A stretch of 64,000 nt of DNA from Limnochordales bacterium (GCA_014896315.1 JADBKP010000003.1:184134-248133), one strand, 5' to 3'. Counted from the stretch's first letter, positions 7,861 through 15,983 are shown. Program-made: numbers and translations. Notes: generated by a model from the letters alone, not told the origin.

Positions 7861-9331
7861 CTAATCTCACCGCCTTCTGCCCCGTCAAGGCCTCCCAGCG
7901 CTGCATGGTGAGCTCGCAATAGATCGGGTCGATCTCGATCCCGTAGGCAACTCGTCCTAGCTTCTCGGCTGCCACCAGGGTCGCCCCCGCCCCCATGAAG
8001 GGGTCGCAGACGATCTCGCCCTCCCCGGTGAGCAAGCTCATGACAGCCTTGGGCAGCTCGACCGGGTACGCAGCCGGGTGAGCCTTGACCATGTGCGATG
8101 TCTTGCCATTCTTCTCCAGGCCAGTCGATTTAGTCCCCAGTGTCGGCAAGTCAACCGTCGCCTGGCTCTGCGCTATGTGCCAGATGTCATGGGCGTACTG
8201 CCGCGACGGTCTGTTCTTATCGCCCAGCTGCTCCTTACCGCGACGCAGCAGGACGAGCATCTGATGCCCCGGGATTAGCTCGTAACCCTCGACCCGTCCC
8301 TGGCCACCGCAGAACGGGCACTCCTGCTCGGGAAGCCTTTCGGGGTCTCCTGGAGCTTGGAAGAGATAGATCACTTCGTGCTTGTAGTTCGGTTTGTAAT
8401 GCCTCACCCGCTTGGCCTTAAGACTCGAAGGAAAGATCGGATAAGGCACTCCGGTTTTCTCCCAGACGATCTGGCGGTAAAACTCCAGCCCGCACCCCTC
8501 GAGGGTAACAACGTGGTAGTGCGGGTAGGACTCCGGCGACACCCCGACATTCCAGGCCACAAACCGGCCCTTGTTGAGATAGCGCACTATTAGCTCCCCG
8601 ACCGCGGCGATCATGCCCAGGTAATCGTCCTTGGCCTGCTTGTCATGGTAGGACGCATACTTGATCCCCACGTTGTATGGGGGCGAGGTGACGACCAGGT
8701 CCGCCCGATTATCACCGAACAAGCGCGCCCACACGTCCTGCCGCGCCGAATCACCGCACGCCAGGCGATGACGCCCGAGCTGCCAGACCTCACCGCGGGT
8801 AATCCGCGGGTTGACGATCTCTGCCAGGGCCTTAGCGGGATCGAAGTCCTCTTTGTCGTCATCCTCCACATGCACCTGGGTCATGAGGTCTTCGAGCTCT
8901 TCGTCGGTGAAGCCCGTTAACTCCATGTCGAAGGCCCCGGTGTCGAGTTCCTGGAGGAGGTCCTTGAGGGCGGTGTTATCCATCTCCGCTAGCTCAGCGA
9001 TCCGGTTGTCAGCGATGAGATCCGCCCACTCCTCCGCCTCCGAGGCATAGTCCTGATAATCGACCGGGACCTCTTCTACACCCAGCTTCTGCGCTGCCAG
9101 CAGGCGTCCGTGTCCGCGGACGATGAACCCGGAACGGGTGCTGATGGTGATCGGAGCCCTCCATCCCTGGGCCTGGATGATATGGGCCAACAATTCGATC
9201 TGTTTGTCGGGATGTCGGTTGGGGTTGCGCGGGTTCGGGACGCACTTCTCAATGGGCACGATGGCGTCGTGGGCGCAGTAGACTGGGATCCCGCTGGCCT
9301 TGACCAGGTCAACCGTCTTGGCCCTCGCCAT
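7832..9331 (-). CDS. ParB-domain DNA methyltransferase fusion 1
   Basis: A 499-residue protein. Residues about 20-110 are a ParB/Sulfiredoxin-like domain (PNPRNPNRHPDKQIELLAHII, then FIVRGHGRLLAAQKLG). Residues about 180-495 are an amino-DNA methyltransferase with the catalytic TSPPYN at 215-220 before the cofactor motif VCDPFMGAGATLVAAEKLGR, the order of the beta class (N4-cytosine or N6-adenine). A possible zinc ribbon half, CPFCGGQG, sits in an insert between them. Such ParB-MTase fusions are common in phages and often lack a partner nuclease, acting in self-protection from host restriction. It lies just upstream of terS and may be coupled to it. Target sequence unknown. Confidence 0.85.
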   Translation of the reverse strand: MARAKTVDLVKASGIPVYCAHDAIVPIEKCVPNPRNPNRHPDKQIELLAHIIQAQGWRAPITISTRSGFIVRGHGRLLAAQKLGVEEVPVDYQDYASEAEEWADLIADNRIAELAEMDNTALKDLLQELDTGAFDMELTGFTDEELEDLMTQVHVEDDDKEDFDPAKALAEIVNPRITRGEVWQLGRHRLACGDSARQDVWARLFGDNRADLVVTSPPYNVGIKYASYHDKQAKDDYLGMIAAVGELIVRYLNKGRFVAWNVGVSPESYPHYHVVTLEGCGLEFYRQIVWEKTGVPYPIFPSSLKAKRVRHYKPNYKHEVIYLFQAPGDPERLPEQECPFCGGQGRVEGYELIPGHQMLVLLRRGKEQLGDKNRPSRQYAHDIWHIAQSQATVDLPTLGTKSTGLEKNGKTSHMVKAHPAAYPVELPKAVMSLLTGEGEIVCDPFMGAGATLVAAEKLGRVAYGIEIDPIYCELTMQRWEALTGQKAVRLGGTTDQVNT

Positions 9332-9338
9332 GGGTCAT

Positions 9339-9536
9339 CTACTCCTCGAGAGGTTCGATGGTCACCTTGAACGCCTTGCCCCGGAGGAGAAGCAACCGCA
9401 GAACTGCTGCAGTCTCCGTCCCGGGAACCTCAAGCTTGATCTTGCTGGCATCACCCTCTGCCCCACCGATGCTGATGGCACTTTGGATCGGCGGCAGACT
9501 AGCGATGAACTCGATCCGTTGCTTCTCGTCCCTCAT
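9339..9536 (-). CDS. Small phage protein of 65 residues, unknown function
   Basis: The start ATG at 9536 overlaps the stop of the HNH gene (ATGA, 4 bases), with GGAGG 7 bases upstream. The product begins MRDEKQRIEFIASLPPI and has a central ISIGGAEGDASKIKLEVPG segment and a tail KAFKVTIEPLEE. No motif is recognised. Translational coupling on both sides (it stops just before the ParB-MTase start) supports a real gene. Confidence 0.6.
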   Translation of the reverse strand: MRDEKQRIEFIASLPPIQSAISIGGAEGDASKIKLEVPGTETAAVLRLLLLRGKAFKVTIEPLEE

Positions 9537-9838
9537 ATCCGTGCCTCCAATATGCGGGCTTTGCTCACCCATTCGTCCTGGGTAATCCCCTCACGTCGAC
9601 ACACGATCGCAACCAACTCGCTCCGGGGAACTCGCCCGTCATGGTACGCCCGGTGACAGCCGGGGCACAGGGCAATGAGATTCCACGCCTCGTCACAGCG
9701 CCTGCCCCCGCCCATGCCCCGAGCGATCACGTGGTGAACCTGAGTAGGTCCCCACCGCCCGCATCGCTCGCAGGCGTTCCGACGGGCAAGCTTCAATGCT
9801 TTCGGATTCACCACGACCCTGGGCCTTGAGACTCCCAT
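9533..9838 (-). CDS. HNH endonuclease, phage type
   Basis: A 101-residue protein with the HNH metal-finger signature: CERCGR, the catalytic VHHVIARGMGG, an asparagine in WNLIALC, then CPGCHRAYHDG. The four cysteines in two CxxC pairs bind structural zinc. Small HNH proteins near terminase genes often assist packaging-site cleavage, though here two methyltransferases lie between it and terL. The ATG at 9838 overlaps the preceding stop as TAATG, suggesting coupled translation; an upstream in-frame start at 9886 is less likely. Confidence 0.85.
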   Translation of the reverse strand: MGVSRPRVVVNPKALKLARRNACERCGRWGPTQVHHVIARGMGGGRRCDEAWNLIALCPGCHRAYHDGRVPRSELVAIVCRREGITQDEWVSKARILEARI

Positions 9839-10251
9839 TACGCGACTTGGCCGCCCTCTCGGGCGGCCCGCAGCTTCCGTTCCCATTCCAGGAACTCCTC
9901 TGGCGATGCTTTTTCTAGCACCACCCTGGTCTCACACCTGGGAGGATCGGGCTTCCAATCCCCGCCCATGTACTCCTCTACGGTTAACTCTGAAAACTCA
10001 GGGGCATGCCCCCTCAGCAAATACACGGGTATACCCACGTTCAGGAAATGGTTGTAGCCAAGTACCTCTGCAAATGTTACCCGGTCATACGGTTGCTTGT
10101 AGTCCAATATGGCAACGATGCCCGGGACAACCTTGCTGACCAGGGCGAGGTCAACATCCATGGCGTAGAGGTCAGTTGCCAACTGTTTGTGCCAGAACTT
10201 GAACTCATCCCGTGAAGTTGAACCTTTCAGGCGGCGGAGGTAGTTACCCAT
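9838..10251 (-). CDS. Putative PD-(D/E)XK nuclease-like phage protein
   Basis: A 137-residue protein with MDVDLALVSKVVPGIVAILDYKQ near residues 27-50. An acidic residue in a strand followed by D-x-K in the next strand resembles the PD-(D/E)XK core, and a helix TFAEVLGYNHF with a glutamate follows. The C-terminal third is charged. The ATG at 10251 has a GGAGGGAGCGGGG site and lies inside the end of the upstream ParB-MTase gene (25-base overlap). The nuclease idea is inference from a short motif only; it could instead be a small accessory protein. Confidence 0.5.
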   Translation of the reverse strand: MGNYLRRLKGSTSRDEFKFWHKQLATDLYAMDVDLALVSKVVPGIVAILDYKQPYDRVTFAEVLGYNHFLNVGIPVYLLRGHAPEFSELTVEEYMGGDWKPDPPRCETRVVLEKASPEEFLEWERKLRAAREGGQVA

Positions 10252-11588
10252 CCCCGCTCCCTCCTCGCCCGTTCGACGTACTCTGGGTTGATGTCCACCC
10301 CGATGGACTCGTAGCCCATCTTCTGAGCCACCGCACAAGTTGTCATGCTGCCCCCAAAGGGATCGAGCACGACAATGCCTGGCCTTCCGACCGCCTCGAG
10401 ACAGCGCCTCGGGAGCTCCTCGGGGAACGGTGCAGGATGCCAGGTACCCGGGATCGGTCCCGGGAACGACCAGACCGTTGGCATGCCAATGGGCCTGTCG
10501 GGCAACACCGGCTGCCCTTTGGTCAGCCAGTAAATTCGCTCATCGTGAGGCCAGAACAGCTTCGGACTGTGATTGTGGGTGCTGCCCCGGTCCCAAATGA
10601 TCTCCTGCCTCAACGTCCACGGATTCTCGGGGCTGCGCAGCCAGTCCAGGGGATGGATGATCGTCCCTCCCCGCTGGCGAACCTTATGGTTGTAGAACAG
10701 CGACGCTCCGGGCTTTGCCACCCGGTACAGCTCCTTCAAAACCTGCAATTGCCAAGCCTGATACTCCGCTTCAGGCATGGCATCCTCATATCCGACCCCG
10801 CTGGTGCGAGGAATCCGCCCGTCACCGCCCATGGGCCAATACTCGCTGCCCAGGTTGTAGGGCGGAGAGGTGATGATTACATCGACAAACTCGTCGGGCA
10901 GGAAATCGAGGTTTTCAGCCCGTCCCACATAGAGGCGGGGCACAGGACCGTTGCTGACGGGCTTTGGCCTTGGCTCTTCCTCTGCCAGTGTACGTTTCAC
11001 CAGCTTGTAAGCAGCATTGATGGTAATCTTGTTAGCATTCAATGCAGCCACGGCCTTCTGCGCCGTCTCGTCGCCGCGTTTGGCTGCCTCCCACACTTTG
11101 AGTGCCTTGTCATACGTCCGTCCGCTCCCCAGACCGATGGCAGCAGCTACCTTGTCGCGGGTTTTACCGGTATCACCCGTGGAAATATTTCCACAGGTGT
11201 TTGCAGGACGCCCGGGAGCAGTACCTCCATGCTCTTGGATGCGTCGCCTCGCCCGCTCCGCCTCAATGGCCCTCAGCTCGTCGCCTTCAGCCATCCGCTG
11301 CTCGAATGTCTTTTCTCGCTGCCGGTTATAGGCGATGATAGCTTCGCGCTCGTCCAACTCATCGTCGTAGTGGACAACCTCTACTGGCACACTCTGCATC
11401 CCGAGAAGCTGGGCAACCCGCCACCGCCTATGCCCGCTGATGATTGTTCCATCCTCTTTGATGACCAGCGGTACCAAAATCCCCTTGGTCCGGATGCTGT
11501 CTATGAAATCCTGCGGAATCTGCTCATTACCATAGATCTCTGCGTTCTTCGGATGCGGCTTCAGAGTATCAGTTCTGCGCTCCAACAC
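10227..11588 (-). CDS. ParB-domain DNA methyltransferase fusion 2
   Basis: A 453-residue protein from GTG 11588, chosen because GAGGGAGGGG sits 8 bases upstream; the frame stays open further upstream across the terminator. The N-terminal ParB-like domain shows HPKNAEIYGNEQIPQDFIDS and IISGHRRWRVAQLLG. A middle helical segment resembles ParB DNA-binding (RDKVAAAIGLGSGRTYDKA). The methyltransferase part has TSPPYN at about 240-245 and the later VVLDPFGGSMTTCAVAQKMG, a beta-class order. It is clearly different in sequence from fusion 1, so the phage carries two modification activities. Its role is probably protection of phage DNA. Specificity cannot be read. Confidence 0.85.
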   Translation of the reverse strand: MLERRTDTLKPHPKNAEIYGNEQIPQDFIDSIRTKGILVPLVIKEDGTIISGHRRWRVAQLLGMQSVPVEVVHYDDELDEREAIIAYNRQREKTFEQRMAEGDELRAIEAERARRRIQEHGGTAPGRPANTCGNISTGDTGKTRDKVAAAIGLGSGRTYDKALKVWEAAKRGDETAQKAVAALNANKITINAAYKLVKRTLAEEEPRPKPVSNGPVPRLYVGRAENLDFLPDEFVDVIITSPPYNLGSEYWPMGGDGRIPRTSGVGYEDAMPEAEYQAWQLQVLKELYRVAKPGASLFYNHKVRQRGGTIIHPLDWLRSPENPWTLRQEIIWDRGSTHNHSPKLFWPHDERIYWLTKGQPVLPDRPIGMPTVWSFPGPIPGTWHPAPFPEELPRRCLEAVGRPGIVVLDPFGGSMTTCAVAQKMGYESIGVDINPEYVERARRERGWVTTSAA

Positions 11589-11630
11589 CTCGGAAACCCC
11601 TCCCTCGTGGTCTCCCTCGTGCAGGCACGA

Positions 11631-11668
11631 AAAAGGGGCTGCAGCCCACGAGGGCAAGCTGCAGCCCC
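11631..11668 (-). terminator. Intrinsic terminator after the tRNA-like gene
   Basis: On the minus strand, an 11-bp perfect stem (GGGGCTGCAGC paired with GCTGCAGCCCC) closes a 12-base loop and is followed by TTTTT. It lies between the tRNA-like gene and ParB-MTase fusion 2, so it probably ends the DUF1599-tRNA transcript. Confidence 0.8.
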
Positions 11669-11704
11669 ATAACCCCCGCTGGCCAAGCGGAGGAATTCAG
11701 TCTT

Positions 11705-11776
11705 TGGTCGCGGGCGCGGGAGTCGAACCCGCCGTGCCAGAGGTATGAGCCCTAGCTGAGCACCGGCCCGCCCGCC
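11705..11776 (-). tRNA. Degenerate tRNA-like gene, anticodon CAT
   Basis: On the minus strand 72 bases fold like a tRNA. The T arm (GCGGG TTCGACT CCCGC) is perfect, a genomic CCA end is present, the anticodon loop CTCATAC gives CAT, and the acceptor stem GGCGGGC pairs with GCCCGCG except for a G-G first pair. The D arm is short and hard to pair, which explains the length below 76. It could be a phage tRNA-Met or tRNA-Ile2-like molecule, or a decayed one. A strong terminator follows. Confidence 0.6.
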
Positions 11777-11782
11777 TAAAAC

Positions 11783-12085
11783 TCAACCTTCATCCCCAGC
11801 CAAAGGCAGCTCGAACGTCCCATCCCGGAGCATCAGGGCGATGATGGCATACCCTGCGAGATCTCGCCATGAATCCCGGATGCTCTCGTTAGCTGGCTGC
11901 TCACCCGGGCGGTCCCAAAGCAGGTGCTTCAACCGCGCTAACTTGTCGTTAGCCCGGACCAGGACGCCCTTCTCGCCAAAGGCCAGGATGTTGCCATGCC
12001 CGTAATCATGCTGCTTGGCGATGATCAGGCTCCGCAACTCTGCCAGCACGTCGTCGAGCCCGTCCTCAAATGTCCCCCGGTCCAT
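11783..12085 (-). CDS. DUF1599 (Nmad1, nucleotide-modification-associated) protein
   Basis: A 100-residue protein with the DUF1599 pattern: IIAKQHDYGHGNILAFGEKGVLVRANDKLARLKHLLW, then ESIRDSWRDLAGYAIIALML. The HDYG and DKLARL pieces are the conserved core of this phage and bacterial family, which has been linked by gene neighbourhood to modified nucleotides. The molecular role is not settled. ATG 12085 has GGAGGC upstream. It lies at the start of the transcript that includes the CAT tRNA. Confidence 0.75.
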   Translation of the reverse strand: MDRGTFEDGLDDVLAELRSLIIAKQHDYGHGNILAFGEKGVLVRANDKLARLKHLLWDRPGEQPANESIRDSWRDLAGYAIIALMLRDGTFELPLAGDEG

Positions 12086-12131
12086 AAACGCCTCCAGACT
12101 TCCGTTGCTTTACGAAACGTCGAAGGGCGCG

Positions 12132-12161
12132 AAAAAGGGCTGGGATTTCAGGTCCCAGCCC
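12132..12161 (-). terminator. Nested hairpin terminator upstream of DUF1599
   Basis: On the minus strand a 9-bp perfect stem (GGGCTGGGA with TCCCAGCCC) is followed by TTTTT. A second, outer 9-bp pairing (GAAGGGCGC at 12122-12130 with GCGCCCTTC at 12164-12172) encloses it. This would stop transcripts arriving from the defence cassette. Confidence 0.75.
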
Positions 12162-12249
12162 CAGCGCCCTTCCACGTAACTGGGGGTAACCGGCTGATGG
12201 TCGGTGGCTAATCAGCCGTCAATAGCAGAATAGCACGTCTACCCCGGAA

Positions 12250-12330
12250 AAGTGTCTCAGGATTGTCTCCAGATAGTCTCCAAAAAGTCTCCAAATAGTC
12301 TCAGAAAAATCTCAGAAAAATCTCAGGCTC
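12250..12330. repeat. Seven 11-bp direct repeats (iteron-like array)
   Basis: The pentamer GTCTC (ATCTC in the last two units) begins at 12254, 12265, 12276, 12287, 12298, 12309 and 12320, an exact 11-bp period. The units follow roughly GTCTCMAAAWA, with the adenine tract growing towards the right. One helical turn per unit would put all copies on one DNA face. The surrounding 12086-12430 has no convincing gene; besides this array it holds the terminators at 12132-12161 and 12382-12407 and a small inverted repeat near 12193-12219. Confidence 0.85.
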
Positions 12331-12381
12331 GTCAGGCTAGCATTCCGCCACTGCCGCCTACCAAATGGGGGGATGGGTGCG

Positions 12382-12407
12382 AAAAAGCCCGGGGCGTTCC
12401 CCCGGGC
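12382..12407 (-). terminator. Intrinsic terminator after the 50-residue ORF
   Basis: On the minus strand GCCCGGGG and CCCCGGGC pair around a 5-base loop and are followed by TTTTT. It lies 24 bases past the small ORF that follows the restriction-modification gene, so it marks the end of the defence-cassette transcript. Confidence 0.85.
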
Positions 12408-12430
12408 AGTAGGACTGGAGCTGGTCTCCA

Positions 12431-12583
12431 TCAAAAGTTCCGGGCCACCCACTCCTCCCACTTCTGCCGGATCTTTTCTGGCGGGTCCTTTATCAACGCC
12501 GCGAAAGCATCGCTCAGAGACCCGTTGTACTTCCAGACGGCAAGGACCGTTCCCTTCCCAATAGTCCATTCAACCCACCCCAC
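12431..12583 (-). CDS. Small protein of 50 residues after the RM gene
   Basis: A GTG at 12583 opens a 50-codon frame one base past the stop of the restriction-modification gene. The product reads VGWVEWTIGKGTVLAVWKY with a later DAFAALIKDPPEKIRQKWEE and a tail WVARNF, a plausible small folded protein of a strand pair plus a helix. It ends in TGA at 12431 just before a terminator. No family is known to me. Its tight link to the RM gene suggests co-translation and possibly a control or accessory role, but that is inference. Confidence 0.5.
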   Translation of the reverse strand: MGWVEWTIGKGTVLAVWKYNGSLSDAFAALIKDPPEKIRQKWEEWVARNF

Positions 12584-12584
12584 A

Positions 12585-15500
12585 TTACAGCAGCTGTTCT
12601 TGTGTGCCCCCGCGAATTCGGCTCAGCGTAGGCGGATTACGCATCTCATCTGGGACCGGGGGCAGTTCCTCCGACTCGAAGCATGGGCCGGTTACGATAG
12701 CCTCCAGCAGTTTTTCCTGTTCAGGATAACTTGCGACAGTCTCCTCGAGCACCCAAAGTAATTCGAGTAGTTCGGTGGTGCATTGACCTGTCCAGCGTTC
12801 GGGGCGGATGAGATCTAGTGGCGACGATTTCTTCCCAGCCCCATGTTTCATGCGGTAGCTGAGCCATGACTGTACGACGACGAGCCCCGAGACCTCGAAC
12901 CGGTACACCTCTGATGAGACGGGCCGGAACTCCCCCTCGCCAACATGGAGCGTTCGCGTCTCCTCATCGTAGTAAAATGACTCAGGATACCTGTCGGGAT
13001 CTCCTGGAACAGCCTTGACGCATTTTGCCTCCCCGGGCGGGATATACCCGAGTGGTTTTCCTGGAGGTACTAGCCGCTCACCATAGGTGTGCAACCACAG
13101 AAGATGTGCTCCTACTTTGCGTACCTTCTCAAACAACTCGGCGTTCTTTGTGAAGGGCACGCGCAATTCGCAGGTCTCTAGTTCTTTCGCGTAGCGCACC
13201 GTGAAGGCAGGTTGGGCTAATACGCCGTAGACATAGGCTAAGAAGTCTTCGGGCGTAACGTCACGTCCATATGCCTTGCCAAGCAACTCGAGTAGACCTG
13301 GAATAATGTTTGCCTCCGAAGCATCAGAAGATCGATAAAGAGGAATCGTGTCCTTGGCGCCAAAAGAACCCTTAAAATGATGAAGGTCTGGAATCGCGGC
13401 ACACGCGGTCAGCGCTGGCCCAGCACCAAGTGGTTCGTGGAGAAGGGTGGTGATATATATCTGCCGTTCACTGTGTACGCGCCAGAGATGAGGACGTAGG
13501 CGGTCCCCCAGTCGGTTATCTGCCAAAACCCACTGGCGGTCAAAAGACCGATATGCATATCGTTCTATCCTCGGTGCAGGAGTATTCTTGGGAAGGTCTA
13601 CCAAGGGCTTCTCTCGCTTATCACCGGTTATCGAGGGATATCCGACGGTTATCTTTCGGTCTGGGGTCTCCCTGAATGCCTCGGCCATATCTTTCGCGTT
13701 CAATAACGCGGTCCAGCGAATGCGGAGTGTTTCTGGATCGTGGCATATAGGCCATGTCCGCTTCCACTGTACGCCGGAGTGCTGCCATGGCATGAGGTCC
13801 GTAAGTAAGGGCCATCTGAAGTATTCTCCCTTCCCTACAGGTCGGAAGGGATCGTGCCAACCATTAGGACAGTCCTGCCACTTTACAGAACCAAAACCGG
13901 CAATGGTATCAAGTGTGGCAAGCTTAGCATCTCGACTACCTTCAATGCGAGCGTAATGGACCTTGGCAGGCTGATTTTCATTCGTTGGGCCTGAACGCAT
14001 AGCAATAGCGATGGCGACTGGAGTCCGAATGCTCGGAAAAATGTTATCGTCCTTGCGAGGCCCACGTTTCTCTCCGCCAAGATCCAGAACCCAGATTTCA
14101 TCGCACTGCCTACGCAGGTATTCTCGCATCCCGCAAAACGCGTCACCATCGAGATAACTAGATGCACTAATGAAACTGATAACACCTGGACCGCCAGAAT
14201 CCATCTGCTCCAAAACCTTCCATAATGCCCAGCGCCAAAAATAGACATAGAGGTTATATAGATTCTTAACATCGCGACCATGACCAGCTGCAATCGCGGG
14301 GTCGAGGAAATCTCTCAAGATCGGTCTTTTGCCACTGTCAGGATCGTTAGGATCGCCCCACCGGACCCACCCACCCGTGCGTGCGCGATTGTCCGTCCGT
14401 GCTGCCTCATGGCGGTCATAAGGCGGATTGCCCAAGCAGACGATTACAGGAACGTCGCTCTTGACCTTCAAGGCCCTAGCGTGCTCGTCAGCAATGGGCC
14501 TGAGGAAGAGAGGTACCTGCGGGGGCTTAGCGTGAGGGCTTTCCAGTGTGTCGGTCAGGTAGACTCGCGTACCACCCGAAGGTAACTGCGCACCATGATC
14601 TAGCAATGCACGACTCACGCGCAGTTGGGCCACCGCATAGGGGCCAACTAACAGCTCAAAGCCATAGAGATTGTTTGCCAGCACGGATGCCTGGCCCGGC
14701 ACCGCACCGATGCCTTGTTCGTTCTTGACGCGCCCAAGGGCATGCTCAATCACGCCCAAAAGGTAGGTACCTGTTCCGCAGGCCGGGTCGAGCGTGACAA
14801 CGCCCGGCTCAGCAAAACCGAGCGGCTTGCCGAAACGGTTCACAAGAAGGTCATCAATCAGACGAACCTGCGCGTGAACAACCTGTACTGGGGTGTAGTA
14901 CACACCTGCGTCCTTGCGTAGCTTGGGATCGTAGGCACCAAGAAAGTCTTCATAAAAGTAGAGCCATGGGTCACCATTACCGACGAGAGAATATGGCGGA
15001 ACCTCTCCAATGACGCGCAGTAACAGATTGAGCGAAGCAGAGATCTCATCTCGCACACCAATGTCAGTCAAAACTTGGAGGGCACGGGAAAGCAGATTGT
15101 GCTCTGGAGTCAAAGACCTTACAGCTTCTTCTAGGGTAAGCGGATCAGCTCCTTCACTTCTGGCCAGCAACAGTGCAAAGGTAACAGTCTGAGCATAGGC
15201 ATCGGCAAACTGCGCATCAGTGGCGTCGGGGAAAAGCAATTGTCGCCAGTCTTTGGCAAGTTGGACAAGCGAGGAGTTCTGACGTTTTAGTGCATCAATC
15301 ACATCATCCCGCAACATTCGGCAGATAGGCGCCAACAAGCGGGCAAAGTCCTTGAGGTTGATCTGTCCGCTTCGGTTAACAGGTATAATCGGGCGCCACG
15401 ACAGGAAGTCCCGCAAAAGTCTTTCGAGAGCGTCGACGTCCTGAGAGCTAAGAACCACCTTCCCTCTGGCAGCGAAATCTCCGGAAAGCCGAACGATCCT

Positions 15501-15896
15501 TTCAAGCTTACCATTGCGGCACAATACCCACTCCGAGCCATCCGTATAGAGCAAGTTTGGTATAACTGAAAAGCGCTTCCACTGTTGACGGTTATGCCCA
15601 GTGAAATACCTAACATTCGCGCCCGATCCAGGGGCTTTCAACTCGACGTACCCGACGAGAAGGCTGTCCACATGGACTGCATAATCGGGACGCCCCAGTC
15701 GCTCAGGCAGAGGCGTTTCGCCGATGCAACTAACGTCCAAATAGAAGATGCGGCCAACAGTAACCATGAAGCTCTCGAATGGACCACGCAGCTGGTCTTC
15801 GGGCTCACCCGGCGTTAAGAGGAGACGGGCCATTTTAGCAGCCACAACCTCGGCGAAATGTACCACAGCGTCGTAAAAGGTAACACTTTCGGACAT
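12585..15896 (-). CDS. Single-chain restriction-modification enzyme (type IIG/IIL or ISP-like, no helicase)
   Basis: A 1103-residue protein. The N-terminal ~180 residues carry a PD-(D/E)XK-type nuclease site, GRPDYAVHVDSLLVGYVELK, with PD at 70-71 and ELK at 85-87. A helical connector follows to about 330 (GVYYTPVQVV). The N6-adenine methyltransferase core shows the SAM motif LDPACGTGTY near 369-378 and catalytic NPPY at 490-493. The last ~500 residues are a target-recognition-like region. This is the gamma-class order of type IIG/IIL and ISP enzymes, but no helicase motifs are seen, so a type ISP enzyme is unlikely. It would methylate and cut DNA in one chain. It is the last large gene of the defence cassette. 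Confidence 0.85.
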   Translation of the reverse strand: MSESVTFYDAVVHFAEVVAAKMARLLLTPGEPEDQLRGPFESFMVTVGRIFYLDVSCIGETPLPERLGRPDYAVHVDSLLVGYVELKAPGSGANVRYFTGHNRQQWKRFSVIPNLLYTDGSEWVLCRNGKLERIVRLSGDFAARGKVVLSSQDVDALERLLRDFLSWRPIIPVNRSGQINLKDFARLLAPICRMLRDDVIDALKRQNSSLVQLAKDWRQLLFPDATDAQFADAYAQTVTFALLLARSEGADPLTLEEAVRSLTPEHNLLSRALQVLTDIGVRDEISASLNLLLRVIGEVPPYSLVGNGDPWLYFYEDFLGAYDPKLRKDAGVYYTPVQVVHAQVRLIDDLLVNRFGKPLGFAEPGVVTLDPACGTGTYLLGVIEHALGRVKNEQGIGAVPGQASVLANNLYGFELLVGPYAVAQLRVSRALLDHGAQLPSGGTRVYLTDTLESPHAKPPQVPLFLRPIADEHARALKVKSDVPVIVCLGNPPYDRHEAARTDNRARTGGWVRWGDPNDPDSGKRPILRDFLDPAIAAGHGRDVKNLYNLYVYFWRWALWKVLEQMDSGGPGVISFISASSYLDGDAFCGMREYLRRQCDEIWVLDLGGEKRGPRKDDNIFPSIRTPVAIAIAMRSGPTNENQPAKVHYARIEGSRDAKLATLDTIAGFGSVKWQDCPNGWHDPFRPVGKGEYFRWPLLTDLMPWQHSGVQWKRTWPICHDPETLRIRWTALLNAKDMAEAFRETPDRKITVGYPSITGDKREKPLVDLPKNTPAPRIERYAYRSFDRQWVLADNRLGDRLRPHLWRVHSERQIYITTLLHEPLGAGPALTACAAIPDLHHFKGSFGAKDTIPLYRSSDASEANIIPGLLELLGKAYGRDVTPEDFLAYVYGVLAQPAFTVRYAKELETCELRVPFTKNAELFEKVRKVGAHLLWLHTYGERLVPPGKPLGYIPPGEAKCVKAVPGDPDRYPESFYYDEETRTLHVGEGEFRPVSSEVYRFEVSGLVVVQSWLSYRMKHGAGKKSSPLDLIRPERWTGQCTTELLELLWVLEETVASYPEQEKLLEAIVTGPCFESEELPPVPDEMRNPPTLSRIRGGTQEQLL

Positions 15897-15983
15897 ACAC
15901 TGATCCTCTCCATACCTTAATCTGTCGCGATGAATTACTCAAATAAGCACGAATGTGAAAGAACTCCGTAATGATTCAGCAGT

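Noticed and set aside
10212-11672. A 486-codon plus-strand open frame
   Set aside because: It is the antisense shadow of ParB-methyltransferase fusion 2, which has clear motifs.
12312-12569. An 85-codon minus-strand frame overlapping the 50-residue ORF
   Set aside because: It runs through the terminator at 12382-12407 and has a low-quality sequence; the other frame ends before the terminator and reads as a protein.
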